Source of the DNA: Thalassobacterium sedimentorum
Lineage (GTDB): Bacteria; Verrucomicrobiota; Verrucomicrobiia; Opitutales; Coraliomargaritaceae
Assembly: GCF_031127905.1 (NCBI RefSeq)
Contig: NZ_JARXIC010000028.1
Span: 1 to 54,195 of the forward strand
DNA length: 54,195 nucleotides
Direction: 5' to 3'
Shown: piece by piece, positions 44,533-53,202 of the stretch
Layout of the letters: every line of letters begins with the position of its first letter
How positions within the stretch are numbered: the first letter of the stretch is position 1
The notes under the pieces: model-generated
What the model saw: the letters and a program-made list of their open reading frames with translations, nothing else
What the model was told of the DNA's origin: nothing
The model's database searches: none
Made by a program: the position numbers and the translations under genes

Positions 44533-47331
44533 TTAAAAAACTGTAAGTGCTCGAGCAGCACAGCCGGCTTGAGAATAAACACGTTTACGGTTCTCATCAA
44601 ATATTCGAATCGTAAACCCTTCCAGCCGGTCTGCATTACCTTCTCGATTATAGACTCGGATTGATTCTATATCCACCTGCCGGCCAAGATCGACTTCCCA
44701 CCATGGGTTTGCGTCATCGGTTTTAGTATGCGTGACTGATTGAGCATTGTAGTCGCCATTGGTATTACCATCGACCGCACGCTCGGCAATTCCGCCATAT
44801 ACCGTAGTGGACTGTGAGACAGCTTTATTAAGAGCTATATTCTTGCCTTCTTCGAAAACTTCAACTTCAGCCAGCGAGAGCGTCCGCTCTGCTCCAGGTA
44901 GCTCAATGCGAACATACCGCCCTGCTGGCAAGGGCACCCGCTTCGATAGCACCTTTGAAGGCTCTCGGGGCGTCACGTTCGGCTCTTTATAATAATGCTG
45001 ATGCCCGGGCAAGCGTGTGGTTTTCTCGTTGAGCCCAAATAAGTTTAAACTCTCCGAGGCGACTGGAATCGCCTCAATCGTCAAATCAGTTTGACTGAGA
45101 GCTGTTGCCGTAATGAGCGCGGTCTCACCTTTTCTGAGGGGCAGCTTATAGAGGCCGTCTCCACTCGTCTGAAGCTGGAGTTCGCGCCCATTCACCGTGA
45201 TGATAGGCTTCGGAATATCGACCTGCACGTCACAAGATGAACCAATCAAACTTTTCACTCTGACGAATTGCGTCACGCCATTTTCTTGCTTTGCACTCAC
45301 GAGAAAGGCGCCCTGCCCCCGCAGATCATTAAAAGCGACATCGTCCCATAACTTGGGTGTAGCCGGGAACACGCGCAGCACCCCACCCCAGCTCTGCAAG
45401 AGCATGTCGTGAATACTCGTGGCAAATGACAATGGGCTTTCAATCACGGGGTTCCCCTCGGCATACATCGTCGTGGGCGAGACCCGATCGTGCTGAATGA
45501 AAAAATCAAGGTAATGGTAAGCCTGATCTTCATCGCCCAGCCAAGCATACATGGAAGCCGCGCCCGTGGCGGTATAACCGGTCACTGGCATGGCACTATC
45601 TTTATTTTCCCGAGTAAAAGTGACATCCAACCAATGATCCAGCGTGGTGCGTAGCAGCGTTTTGCCTTCAGCATTATCTGGTTTTAAAACCGCCAGTGGA
45701 TAGAACGGTAGCAGGTGTGAATAATGACGGTGCGGCTTATCAAAGGGCACGTCTTTACTAATACGAAGACCATTTTCGTCTATCTGGAATCCGACCAGAT
45801 TGTCTACGATGTTCTGCCATTCTTCCACGAGCGGATCATCGAGTTGATACGCATCGTTTATATCGATTAGCGTCTGAAAACACCAATTCATCAGGCCAAT
45901 CGTGAAATTAATATCCTGCCCCCGTCCACCGGGATATTCGGGCGACCAACTCCGTTTAATATGGATCTTCCCATCATCGGCTTCGACAGGGTTCTCCTTT
46001 AAATAATTCAGATAGCTATTACCGACGCCGCGCAACTTAGGGAAGAGGCCATCGCGCAGTCGATCGCGATCGCCCGCAAACTCGCAGTGCAACCAATAGT
46101 TGTGCATAATCCAGCAAAGCATATCCGGCACGCTGGCTCCTTGAGCCGCCACCAAATCCTGCGGAAACAGGGTCGCTAAACCAGCGCTGTCTTCCCAATG
46201 ATCGGGCACGTTCTTAAAAAGCTGCGCCTCATGCTTGTCGAACCAATTGACCAATGAAGCACCCACATCCAATCGGTTGGCCGTGAGGTGCGTCCAATAC
46301 TGAAGTTGCACATTAAGATCGCCCCAAACCATCGGCCAAAATGTTCTATGATACCAAGGGCCCATCAAATCCATCACCGGTCCATTACCTCGTGTCGCGG
46401 AGGCAAATTTATACATTTGTATCCAGTAAAAGGCCTCCTTTTCCGGATCATTAATCGTTAAAAAGCTCTGCGGATAATACTCGTGCCACCATTCGCGGTG
46501 AGTGCTGAAAAAGCTGCCATCTGCCAGCAGTGCTTTCCCTGCTTGTAGATTCTCTTTAACCATCTGTTTGGAATTCGCTTCGGGAAAACTGTGATGAACA
46601 CTGGCCAGCAACGCTTGTTTGCCAAACGGATCACCTTGTATCTCCCAACCGGTCGTCGTTTCACCACGATTCTGATAAAGCGGCTGAAAACAGAACTGCT
46701 GTCCGCCCTCTTCGCTGAGGATCGGTTCAGGCGGGAGCACATAGGGCGCATTGCGCATTTTATCCCAGCCCTTCGGGCCGCCGCCATTATCCAAAGTCTC
46801 ACGCACAGGAGCCTTCGGCACGTCCGGGTGCCAGCTCACCTGAATCGACTCATTCGCGGCATCCGTTTCAAAGTAGATCACATCTTGCAAGGCATGCGAC
46901 AAAGCTCTCACTGCATAGGAGCCCTGGGTCGTTTCGATGCTACCAGTCAGTTCCGCATTCCATAAATCCAAGCGTAAGTCCACTGCGGTAATGTTACCCT
47001 GCGATCTGAGCTTGAAATGACCGAGCGGCAACCGACTGCGATAGATCCACAACAACTCATTCCCCTCATGCGCCTCACGATGATCATAGTAGTCATGCCG
47101 ACCGGTATAGATCGAGATCACATTCTTCGCTTCGCGCTTCGCTTGGTAAAACAAAAAACCCACATTGCCGTTGCCCGTGTATGGAGCCACTTCCCAACGA
47201 GTCGGTAATCGATCCCAAATCATATCGTGCTGCCCTAAGAAAGCCTCATAATCGACTGACAATTGGGCACGCAGCGAACTCGCTGACAGCAGAATTGTCA
47301 CTGCGATTGATAATATAAATTGCAGTTTCAT
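44533..47331 (-). CDS. GH95-like glycoside hydrolase with C-terminal fucolectin/F5/8-like domain
   Basis: 932 residues with a signal peptide (MKLQFILSIAVTILLSASSLRAQ). The N-terminal WEVAPYTGNGNVGFLFYQ and the (alpha/alpha)6 region with WPMVWGDLNVQLQYWTHLTANR and HRHYSHLLPFYPLAVL are distantly like GH95/GH65-type enzymes, but less close than the two clear GH95 proteins here. Residues about 830-932 (NIALNKAVSQSTTVYGGIAERAVDGN, HTKTDDANPWWEVDLG, VYNREGNADRLEGFTIRI) resemble the fucolectin-type F5/8 fold, which often binds fucose. This domain ends sooner than usual. It is co-transcribed with the GH141-like gene (51 bp gap, no operator). Family assignment is moderate. Confidence 0.72.
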   Translation of the reverse strand: MKLQFILSIAVTILLSASSLRAQLSVDYEAFLGQHDMIWDRLPTRWEVAPYTGNGNVGFLFYQAKREAKNVISIYTGRHDYYDHREAHEGNELLWIYRSRLPLGHFKLRSQGNITAVDLRLDLWNAELTGSIETTQGSYAVRALSHALQDVIYFETDAANESIQVSWHPDVPKAPVRETLDNGGGPKGWDKMRNAPYVLPPEPILSEEGGQQFCFQPLYQNRGETTTGWEIQGDPFGKQALLASVHHSFPEANSKQMVKENLQAGKALLADGSFFSTHREWWHEYYPQSFLTINDPEKEAFYWIQMYKFASATRGNGPVMDLMGPWYHRTFWPMVWGDLNVQLQYWTHLTANRLDVGASLVNWFDKHEAQLFKNVPDHWEDSAGLATLFPQDLVAAQGASVPDMLCWIMHNYWLHCEFAGDRDRLRDGLFPKLRGVGNSYLNYLKENPVEADDGKIHIKRSWSPEYPGGRGQDINFTIGLMNWCFQTLIDINDAYQLDDPLVEEWQNIVDNLVGFQIDENGLRISKDVPFDKPHRHYSHLLPFYPLAVLKPDNAEGKTLLRTTLDHWLDVTFTRENKDSAMPVTGYTATGAASMYAWLGDEDQAYHYLDFFIQHDRVSPTTMYAEGNPVIESPLSFATSIHDMLLQSWGGVLRVFPATPKLWDDVAFNDLRGQGAFLVSAKQENGVTQFVRVKSLIGSSCDVQVDIPKPIITVNGRELQLQTSGDGLYKLPLRKGETALITATALSQTDLTIEAIPVASESLNLFGLNEKTTRLPGHQHYYKEPNVTPREPSKVLSKRVPLPAGRYVRIELPGAERTLSLAEVEVFEEGKNIALNKAVSQSTTVYGGIAERAVDGNTNGDYNAQSVTHTKTDDANPWWEVDLGRQVDIESIRVYNREGNADRLEGFTIRIFDENRKRVYSQAGCAARALTVF

Positions 47332-47382
47332 GACTTTCTTTAAATGGGTAATTTATTGAATAAAGATCGGCGGGATCCCCAC

Positions 47383-49842
47383 TCAGCCTGCGCCTCCATC
47401 AGCTGGAACAGCAGCAGGCCCGGGCGAAGGCCGTAACACTTCGAGCTCAATAGTTTGCTGGTCACGCACGACTTTTAACTGAAGCAAAGGCGCTTGAATA
47501 CCAGACAAGGCCTGAAAGAATTGATCGGTATTGGATACAGCAATCCCATTGATCGCCTGAACCAAGTCACCCAGCTGCAAGCCCGCATCCGCTGCAGCCG
47601 AGTCATTCGGCACGGCTGCCAAGGCAATCCCTCCCTCCTCCTGAGTGACTCCATACGCGGAGAACTCTTGCCCCTGCAAGCCATGTAGGGTCGCCCCTAA
47701 CCAGGTCCGTGCTTTCGCAGCAGCCTTCCTGGCCAGAGGGTCTGCCATGTTAATTTTAACGACTGTATCGCCTGAGTGCATCCCCATGAAAGGCGTCTGG
47801 GCAATGGCTTTCAACGGAGGCTTCTTGACCCCGAATTGATCCATCGGAAAATTCTTAAAGCCGACCTCGAAAGCGGGTGACTCTGGTTTGACAGAATAAT
47901 TCCCCTGCTCCGGATCCACAAACAGTGGGTCTCCGACCATCGAATGTGCATCCCAACCATATTTCTCATAATTACCCGCCAAAGTATCCTGATTGGCAGC
48001 GTAGTAGAAATTATAATCCACTAAACCATCTACAGGAACGACCATACGCAGGTAAGGGCCATTCGCTTTGGCCATAATATTGCGTGTGACTGCGTCCTGA
48101 CTATTGGCAAACCATACATGCGAGCTGAGGCCGTTGTTAATAATGATATTATTCCATGCGCGCCGGCGAAAGCCTTCACGCAACTTCAAACCACCACTTA
48201 GCATGAGGTTATTATAGATATCATAATTGCTCGATCCATCATCCAAATCGATGTCCCAACCATGCTCACAGCGCCAACGGCTGTTTCGTATAATCGTCGT
48301 TTTCCAAGCATCCAAAAACGGTAGAGTGGGATCCGCATCCACCGCTGCCTGCGATGCGGTCTTATGATCTGAGCGCCAGTAACGATCACGCCCCCAGGAA
48401 TTAAAGGATCCATGGTCGTGCGTCTCCAATACGGTATCAAAGACATCACATCGCTCAATAATATGGCCTCCCCAGGCGCCGTCACCGATGTTGATGCCAG
48501 CACGTGCCGTATCATAGATCGAACAATCTCGAATGGTGATTTCCGACGCCATATCCATCATAATTCCAGCGGGTTGCCGTTCCGTGCGACCGATGCCATG
48601 GATCAGGCAATCTTCCACCACCGATTGTGCTGGATAGTTATTTGTCTTGGGTCCCGGTGTTCGATTGATCGTCGCTAAATCGTTCTTCTGACCATATTCA
48701 AACAAGGGATTATAAACCGCATCAGGGTCCCCCACAAAACAGACCCCACTCGCGCCCGTATCGTGAATGTGACAGCCTTTAATCAGGACGTGACGATTAT
48801 AGTTATTAACGAAAACCGCATTGCCACCGACCTGATCAAATTCGGTATCCAATATTTGAATATGCTCTGTGCCGGTCAGCATATAAGCGCCCCCACGATA
48901 AATCGCCCAATCCGAGCGCAAGAGTGGCTCTTTGGTATCCATAAAAGTGCGCGCCGCATGGCGCACCACGAAGCCTTGCACGCTGATATGTCTGACCGGA
49001 TCGGCTTCGGTCCCCCGAAACTCAAGCAAATGGCGCAAGCGCACGACTTCCACTTTCGCAGTTTTCAAATCAGTGCCACTGACAGGCTTGTAGTAAAGCA
49101 GATTTGTCTTCGCATTATGAAACCACTCTCCTTCGGCGTCCAATTCTTCAAAGATGTTTTCCACCATGCGATACGCTTCATGCATTTTTGATTTACGATT
49201 ATTCTGCCACCCGCCCTCGTAAGTCAGCTCACCACTGGTATCTTTACCCGTAATGAGGAAATGATAGCCGCCCCAGCGAGCCCGGTGCATGGCGTGAATA
49301 TAGCCACCTGCGGGGTCTGCCCAGTTCGCAGCACGTTCTTTCGAAAAAGCGTCTTTTGCATATCCCTGATATGGCTCCGTTTTCTTTAAGGGATCATAAT
49401 TCGGGAAACGCGCCATCCGCTGATTGATTCCATCGATAAACAATTGATCGATCTTCATCCCAGCGGGGACTTTGGCTTTAAATATACCGTCGCGGTATGG
49501 CGACCAGTCTAATTGCAATTCCAAACCACCGCTCAATATGGCTTGCCCCTCGTTCTGGGCTTTATAGTGCACTGGATACTTTGCAGTCCCTGAATCAGCA
49601 GGCGTAAAAACAAGTGTTTCCCGTAAATAATAAATGCCATCGTCCACATGCACATTAACCGCCTCATTACCCGCAAACTCGCGCACCTTTATTTGAGCAG
49701 CAGCCATGGTTGCCAAGGGTTGCCCGAGGCGCCCGCTATGGGTATCCGCCCCGTTTGGACTAACATAGATATCGACCGCACTTGCAGTCGAAAAAAACAG
49801 CCAAGGGATGCAATATAGGGTAAACGTTGCAATTTTATTCAT
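47383..49842 (-). CDS. GH141-like right-handed beta-helix hydrolase with C-terminal PDZ domain
   Basis: 819 residues from ATG at 49842 (MNKIATFTLYCIPWLFFSTASA signal peptide). The in-frame ATG at 49899 is inside the operator and upstream of the predicted transcription start. IYVSPNGADTHSGRLGQPLATMAAAQ opens a parallel beta-helix with turns such as HISVQGFVVRHAART, NRHVLIKGCHIHDTGASGVCF and SEITIRDCSIYDTARAGI. This is the architecture of GH141, which includes alpha-L-fucosidases and xylanases. The last 90 residues are PDZ-like (GIALAAVPNDSAAADAGLQLGDLVQAINGIAV). First gene of a two-gene unit. A related helix family cannot be excluded. Confidence 0.75.
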   Translation of the reverse strand: MNKIATFTLYCIPWLFFSTASAVDIYVSPNGADTHSGRLGQPLATMAAAQIKVREFAGNEAVNVHVDDGIYYLRETLVFTPADSGTAKYPVHYKAQNEGQAILSGGLELQLDWSPYRDGIFKAKVPAGMKIDQLFIDGINQRMARFPNYDPLKKTEPYQGYAKDAFSKERAANWADPAGGYIHAMHRARWGGYHFLITGKDTSGELTYEGGWQNNRKSKMHEAYRMVENIFEELDAEGEWFHNAKTNLLYYKPVSGTDLKTAKVEVVRLRHLLEFRGTEADPVRHISVQGFVVRHAARTFMDTKEPLLRSDWAIYRGGAYMLTGTEHIQILDTEFDQVGGNAVFVNNYNRHVLIKGCHIHDTGASGVCFVGDPDAVYNPLFEYGQKNDLATINRTPGPKTNNYPAQSVVEDCLIHGIGRTERQPAGIMMDMASEITIRDCSIYDTARAGINIGDGAWGGHIIERCDVFDTVLETHDHGSFNSWGRDRYWRSDHKTASQAAVDADPTLPFLDAWKTTIIRNSRWRCEHGWDIDLDDGSSNYDIYNNLMLSGGLKLREGFRRRAWNNIIINNGLSSHVWFANSQDAVTRNIMAKANGPYLRMVVPVDGLVDYNFYYAANQDTLAGNYEKYGWDAHSMVGDPLFVDPEQGNYSVKPESPAFEVGFKNFPMDQFGVKKPPLKAIAQTPFMGMHSGDTVVKINMADPLARKAAAKARTWLGATLHGLQGQEFSAYGVTQEEGGIALAAVPNDSAAADAGLQLGDLVQAINGIAVSNTDQFFQALSGIQAPLLQLKVVRDQQTIELEVLRPSPGPAAVPADGGAG

Positions 49843-49862
49843 CGTAGAAAATAGCGATAAAG

Positions 49863-49907
49863 AAGATAGTCGAAAGCAGCCGCATTGAACATCGCGCATT
49901 TACAGGA
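49863..49907 (-). promoter_or_regulatory. Operator and promoter of the GH141-like unit
   Basis: Inverted repeat 49892-49907, plus-strand TCGCGCA-TT-TACAGGA, promoter-proximal arm perfect and distal arm weak. TATCTT (49863-49868) follows after 23 nt on the minus strand. Predicted transcription start near 49856, 14 nt before the chosen ATG. Confidence 0.6.
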
Positions 49908-50047
49908 GATGTCATCGATTCTACCCCTGTGATCACTCCCACCGAATCAGCTCGATGCTTGCCTTGTTTGATCCCCAACTTATGAGAATCACAAGCCTAC
50001 ACGAATCCGTATCATACTAATATTGAAGCTCTGACTTCGAATTGCTC

Positions 50048-50713
50048 TTACTTCCTGTTACGGATCGAAAAAGCAGCCAAGCCAACAACCCCAACTAGCC
50101 CCAGCATCGACGGTTCAGGAATCGCATTCACCGTGCCATTCAAAACGATATTATCCAGTTGGTGATAGCGACTCGTAGAGCTCGAACCATCCGCGAGATA
50201 AAACCGGAATTCTACCGTATCCGCATTTTCCAAACCCGAGAAGTCTCCTGCAGAGAGGGTAACTGTCTGGTTAAATGCTTGTGGGGTTGAATAGTCTAAG
50301 TCAGTATCCACGCCATCCAGCTGTGCGGCGGCACTGGCGAAACCATCGACACTCGAATAGAGGCCCACGGCAAAATTGAGAGGCTGAATCACAGTATAAT
50401 CATAAGTCAGTGACGTCAGATCCAGCGTTTCCCCCGCCCCCAAGCCCGTTACGGTCAGGGTAAAACTCTGGTAGCGAGCTCCCGTCCCAGCGGGATCGAC
50501 ATCCCCACTTTGAGTCACATCAGCGCCCGTGGCAGAGACGAGCTCACCGCTAATTGAACCAACACCGACATTAAATGCCGTAAGCGAACTGTAAATCGAG
50601 CTATCACTGGAAGCCGCGGAATCTCCGGTAAAGCTAAAGTCTGCCAGCACTTCCGCATGGACGACTCCAGAAACGGCAATGAAAGCGCTTAGGGCACAGA
50701 ATATTTTCTTCAT
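50048..50713 (-). CDS. PEP-CTERM sorting-domain protein
   Basis: 221 residues: signal peptide (MKKIFCALSAFIAVSGVVHAE), a Ser/Asp/Thr-rich beta-type body (LADFSFTGDSAASSDSSIYSS, VEFRFYLADGSSST), and C-terminal IPEPSMLGLVG, hydrophobic helix, then RNRK. Predicted to be processed by an exosortase. It is alone in its unit: operator 50839-50854 lies upstream, and the GH141-like gene downstream has its own operator. No clear terminator was seen after the stop. Function unknown; surface localisation expected. Confidence 0.9.
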   Translation of the reverse strand: MKKIFCALSAFIAVSGVVHAEVLADFSFTGDSAASSDSSIYSSLTAFNVGVGSISGELVSATGADVTQSGDVDPAGTGARYQSFTLTVTGLGAGETLDLTSLTYDYTVIQPLNFAVGLYSSVDGFASAAAQLDGVDTDLDYSTPQAFNQTVTLSAGDFSGLENADTVEFRFYLADGSSSTSRYHQLDNIVLNGTVNAIPEPSMLGLVGVVGLAAFSIRNRK

Positions 50714-50809
50714 TATTTATTCTCTGTTGGGGTTAGTTATTCATTATAAAACTATAAATGCTAGGCAGGGGTATAGAGTGCGCTATTGATGAATAGCGCC
50801 TCAAAAAAG

Positions 50810-50854
50810 ATATTACCAAAAAACAAGGCCTCTGCACATCGCGCAATTACGCGA
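50810..50854 (-). promoter_or_regulatory. Operator and promoter of PEP-CTERM gene 50048-50713
   Basis: Inverted repeat 50839-50854, plus-strand TCGCGCA-AT-TACGCGA. TAATAT (50810-50815) follows after 23 nt on the minus strand, the same hexamer as at the GH116 promoter. Predicted leader about 90 nt, the longest in the set. Confidence 0.64.
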
Positions 50855-50906
50855 GGAAACGCCCTTATCGACTTAAAACGTTAATTGCCAAACGGCATTG
50901 ATGAAC

Positions 50907-53093
50907 TCATCGCAGCGAGGCCTTCCCCCACAGAACCCAGTCGCCGCCCCAGCCATTACCGCCTTCGGTGACAATCAGCTTGAGCATCTGCGCCCCGGAT
51001 ACATCGACTTCAATCGCTTCGGGTGGAGTGTTTCCTTTGAAGTAAGTAGATTCATATACCTTCTTGCCATCGGTATGTATCTCAAAAGTAACCGAGGCCT
51101 GATAACAGGGTATGAGCGTGGCTGAAAATGTGGAGAACTTGCCATTTAGGAAATAGCTGAGCTGACTGGGAGAGTGCACCTGCAGGCCATTGGTAACATC
51201 CACACCTTTAATCGAGTCGTCGAGCTCCACCGACTTCCACTCCGAGTCGAAACGACCATCGATCTGATCCGCCAAGCCAAAAGTGAGCACGACGCTGCCG
51301 TCTGTTTTCCTCACCTCACCCAATTGAAAAGGCCGCTTGCTCAAAAATGCTGCTTCTGTAATAGGCTCCCAGGCTAATTTCAGAAACTCAGGCTTCGACT
51401 GACTTCGACTGGTAGAGAGTCGGATCATGGGGCGGTTCAGTGCGGACCAATTCAGCAGTTTAGCTTTGGTTTTCTTTTCCTGCAGATCGAAAGGATAGAT
51501 TTCAATCTGCTGGTTATCGGCTCCTCCCGATATATTAAAAACACCACGATAGCCTCCAATTTCGACTGTCAACTGGTTGGCTTCGTCACTCTGAACTTCA
51601 AGCATCAGTTTGCCAAATTCAGGCATCGGAATACGCGCATTATTTAATTTATAGGAATCCCATCGATAATCGGAAATAAGCCACTCTTTCTCCCAATCTG
51701 CTCCGAAGGGTTCAATTAAGAATGAAGTTTCAGATTCCATTTTGATTCCTGCTTGCGCTAGGTCCTCGCTTGAAAACATAGCCAAGCGAGTCGTCACCGT
51801 AAACGTATCGGATGACTGAGTAACAGGAGCTCTATCCTCAGACGGTTTCAACTCATAGTAAACATTGGCAAAGACCCAAAGCGGTTCATTGATGTCAAAA
51901 AGGTCGAGACTTGCCTGATAGATTTGGCCTTCTCGTGTTGGCTTCGCGTATTGCCAATAGCGCGTCCGATTAGTCGCATTTTCAGAATACTTCCCATCAC
52001 GTGTGTAAAAAATATCCACATGTGAGATCGGCATAGAATCGTCCGGACGAACGTAGACCTTGGGGTGGCGATTACTCGCATCGAGTTTGACAACGAACTC
52101 CGGTTGTTTGGGAAAGGCAGAATCCCCCTTCAACTTGGCGTCGAACCACAGTTCCCGTGCGGCCATGGAACTCGCGTCATTCTTATGATTAAGATGCACC
52201 GAGCGGGCAATATGCACATCCTGGCTGGGAATATGATCAACCATCCAGGCAACATCCTCAACCATACCGTGAAAATCGTTGGAAGGTGCCATGATCATAA
52301 GCGGACACTTAATAAGTTTCGCATAAGCATTCGTCTTAGCGGTTCGCCCCAGCAGACTACCGTCCAATAGCAGAGGTGGTGCCCACCAAGGCGATGCAGC
52401 TTTCACCCGATCATCCATAGCCGCAGTCATATAAGTAATCACACCGCCCATAGAAAATCCATTGACGCCTAAGCGGCTACCATCAACTTCCGGTTGCTGC
52501 TCTAAAAAGGTCAGCGCGCGCCGAGCGGCAAGGGTCCGTAAAAAGTAACCGTTGTTGCGGGCCGAGTCCACAGGATCGTAGTGCTTCTCACTTTCAGACT
52601 TAACATGCCGGGTACCAGCAACCTGGCGCCCTTCGACCGCGCCCCAATCCGTTTGCGCCGCGGCTGGCAGGTCATGCATCTTCAAATATTTTGCATCCCC
52701 CCGCCAACTCAAAGAAAGGGTGGCATATCCCCGCTTCCCATTGTCAATACACTCGCGTATGGTGGCAAAACCACCGCCTCCATGCACCTGGACAATGCCC
52801 GGCAGATTCCGTGCGCCTTTGGGAAAGCTATACAGCGCCGCCATCCAGGACTTCTGTCCCTTAAAGACCCCAATACGATAGCGAACCGCTCGAATGATAA
52901 TGCCTTGCTCCTCCCACTCCTTGATAAGCTGCGTTTCAAGAGGTTCCAGCCGCGGGTCGTAGCCCGCCCACGCGGCCTCGACGGTCTGCGGCGACTGGCC
53001 ATCCTTTAGTGGCGGCAATGACTCCGTCAATGCGCTTAGTGGCTGCGCAATTAGCGCAGCAAGCGCAATCGTTAATAATTCCAATTTATTCAT
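50907..53093 (-). CDS. Large exported alpha/beta-hydrolase (acetylxylan esterase-like) with NPCBM-like C-terminus
   Basis: 728 residues with a signal peptide ending near LSALTES. The alpha/beta-hydrolase core is at about 65-335: VHGGGG oxyanion segment (104-108), GFSMGG with Ser214, an acidic residue in MAPSNDFHG and a probable catalytic His in VHLNHKND. The middle 300 residues are beta-rich and unassigned. The last 100 residues (LSYFLNGKFSTFSATL, VTFEIHTDGKKVYES, EVDVSGAQMLKLIVTEGGNG) resemble the NPCBM domain, a putative carbohydrate-binding module. The protein probably deacylates a polysaccharide while bound to it. It has its own operator at 53135-53150, with the poorest -10 of the set. 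Confidence 0.82.
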   Translation of the reverse strand: MNKLELLTIALAALIAQPLSALTESLPPLKDGQSPQTVEAAWAGYDPRLEPLETQLIKEWEEQGIIIRAVRYRIGVFKGQKSWMAALYSFPKGARNLPGIVQVHGGGGFATIRECIDNGKRGYATLSLSWRGDAKYLKMHDLPAAAQTDWGAVEGRQVAGTRHVKSESEKHYDPVDSARNNGYFLRTLAARRALTFLEQQPEVDGSRLGVNGFSMGGVITYMTAAMDDRVKAASPWWAPPLLLDGSLLGRTAKTNAYAKLIKCPLMIMAPSNDFHGMVEDVAWMVDHIPSQDVHIARSVHLNHKNDASSMAARELWFDAKLKGDSAFPKQPEFVVKLDASNRHPKVYVRPDDSMPISHVDIFYTRDGKYSENATNRTRYWQYAKPTREGQIYQASLDLFDINEPLWVFANVYYELKPSEDRAPVTQSSDTFTVTTRLAMFSSEDLAQAGIKMESETSFLIEPFGADWEKEWLISDYRWDSYKLNNARIPMPEFGKLMLEVQSDEANQLTVEIGGYRGVFNISGGADNQQIEIYPFDLQEKKTKAKLLNWSALNRPMIRLSTSRSQSKPEFLKLAWEPITEAAFLSKRPFQLGEVRKTDGSVVLTFGLADQIDGRFDSEWKSVELDDSIKGVDVTNGLQVHSPSQLSYFLNGKFSTFSATLIPCYQASVTFEIHTDGKKVYESTYFKGNTPPEAIEVDVSGAQMLKLIVTEGGNGWGGDWVLWGKASLR

Positions 53094-53105
53094 AGTTACA
53101 CATTA

Positions 53106-53150
53106 GGCAGAGCTAATGATACGCAAAGACATTCGCGTTCCAGCGCGATC
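53106..53150 (-). promoter_or_regulatory. Operator before the large esterase gene 50907-53093
   Basis: Inverted repeat 53135-53150, plus-strand TCGCGTT-CC-AGCGCGA, six of seven arm positions symmetric. At the usual 23-nt distance the minus strand reads TGCCTA (53106-53111), a poor -10. It lies just outside the stop codon region of the SGNH gene (53203), 41 bp before the ATG of the esterase. Confidence 0.5.
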
Positions 53151-53202
53151 TAGACTGGACGAATCGTCTCGTCCGCAGGTCAGGGAGCCTTCCATCGAAC
53201 GC

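Noticed and set aside
49843-49899. N-terminal extension of the GH141-like gene starting MRDVQ
   Set aside because: The ATG is inside the operator repeat; the ATG at 49842 gives a proper signal peptide.
1503-53150. The TCGCGC repeats as REP-like elements, transposon ends or terminators
   Set aside because: They are always upstream of first genes at a fixed distance from a -10 hexamer, are not followed by T-runs, are not flanked by target duplications, and occur once per unit.
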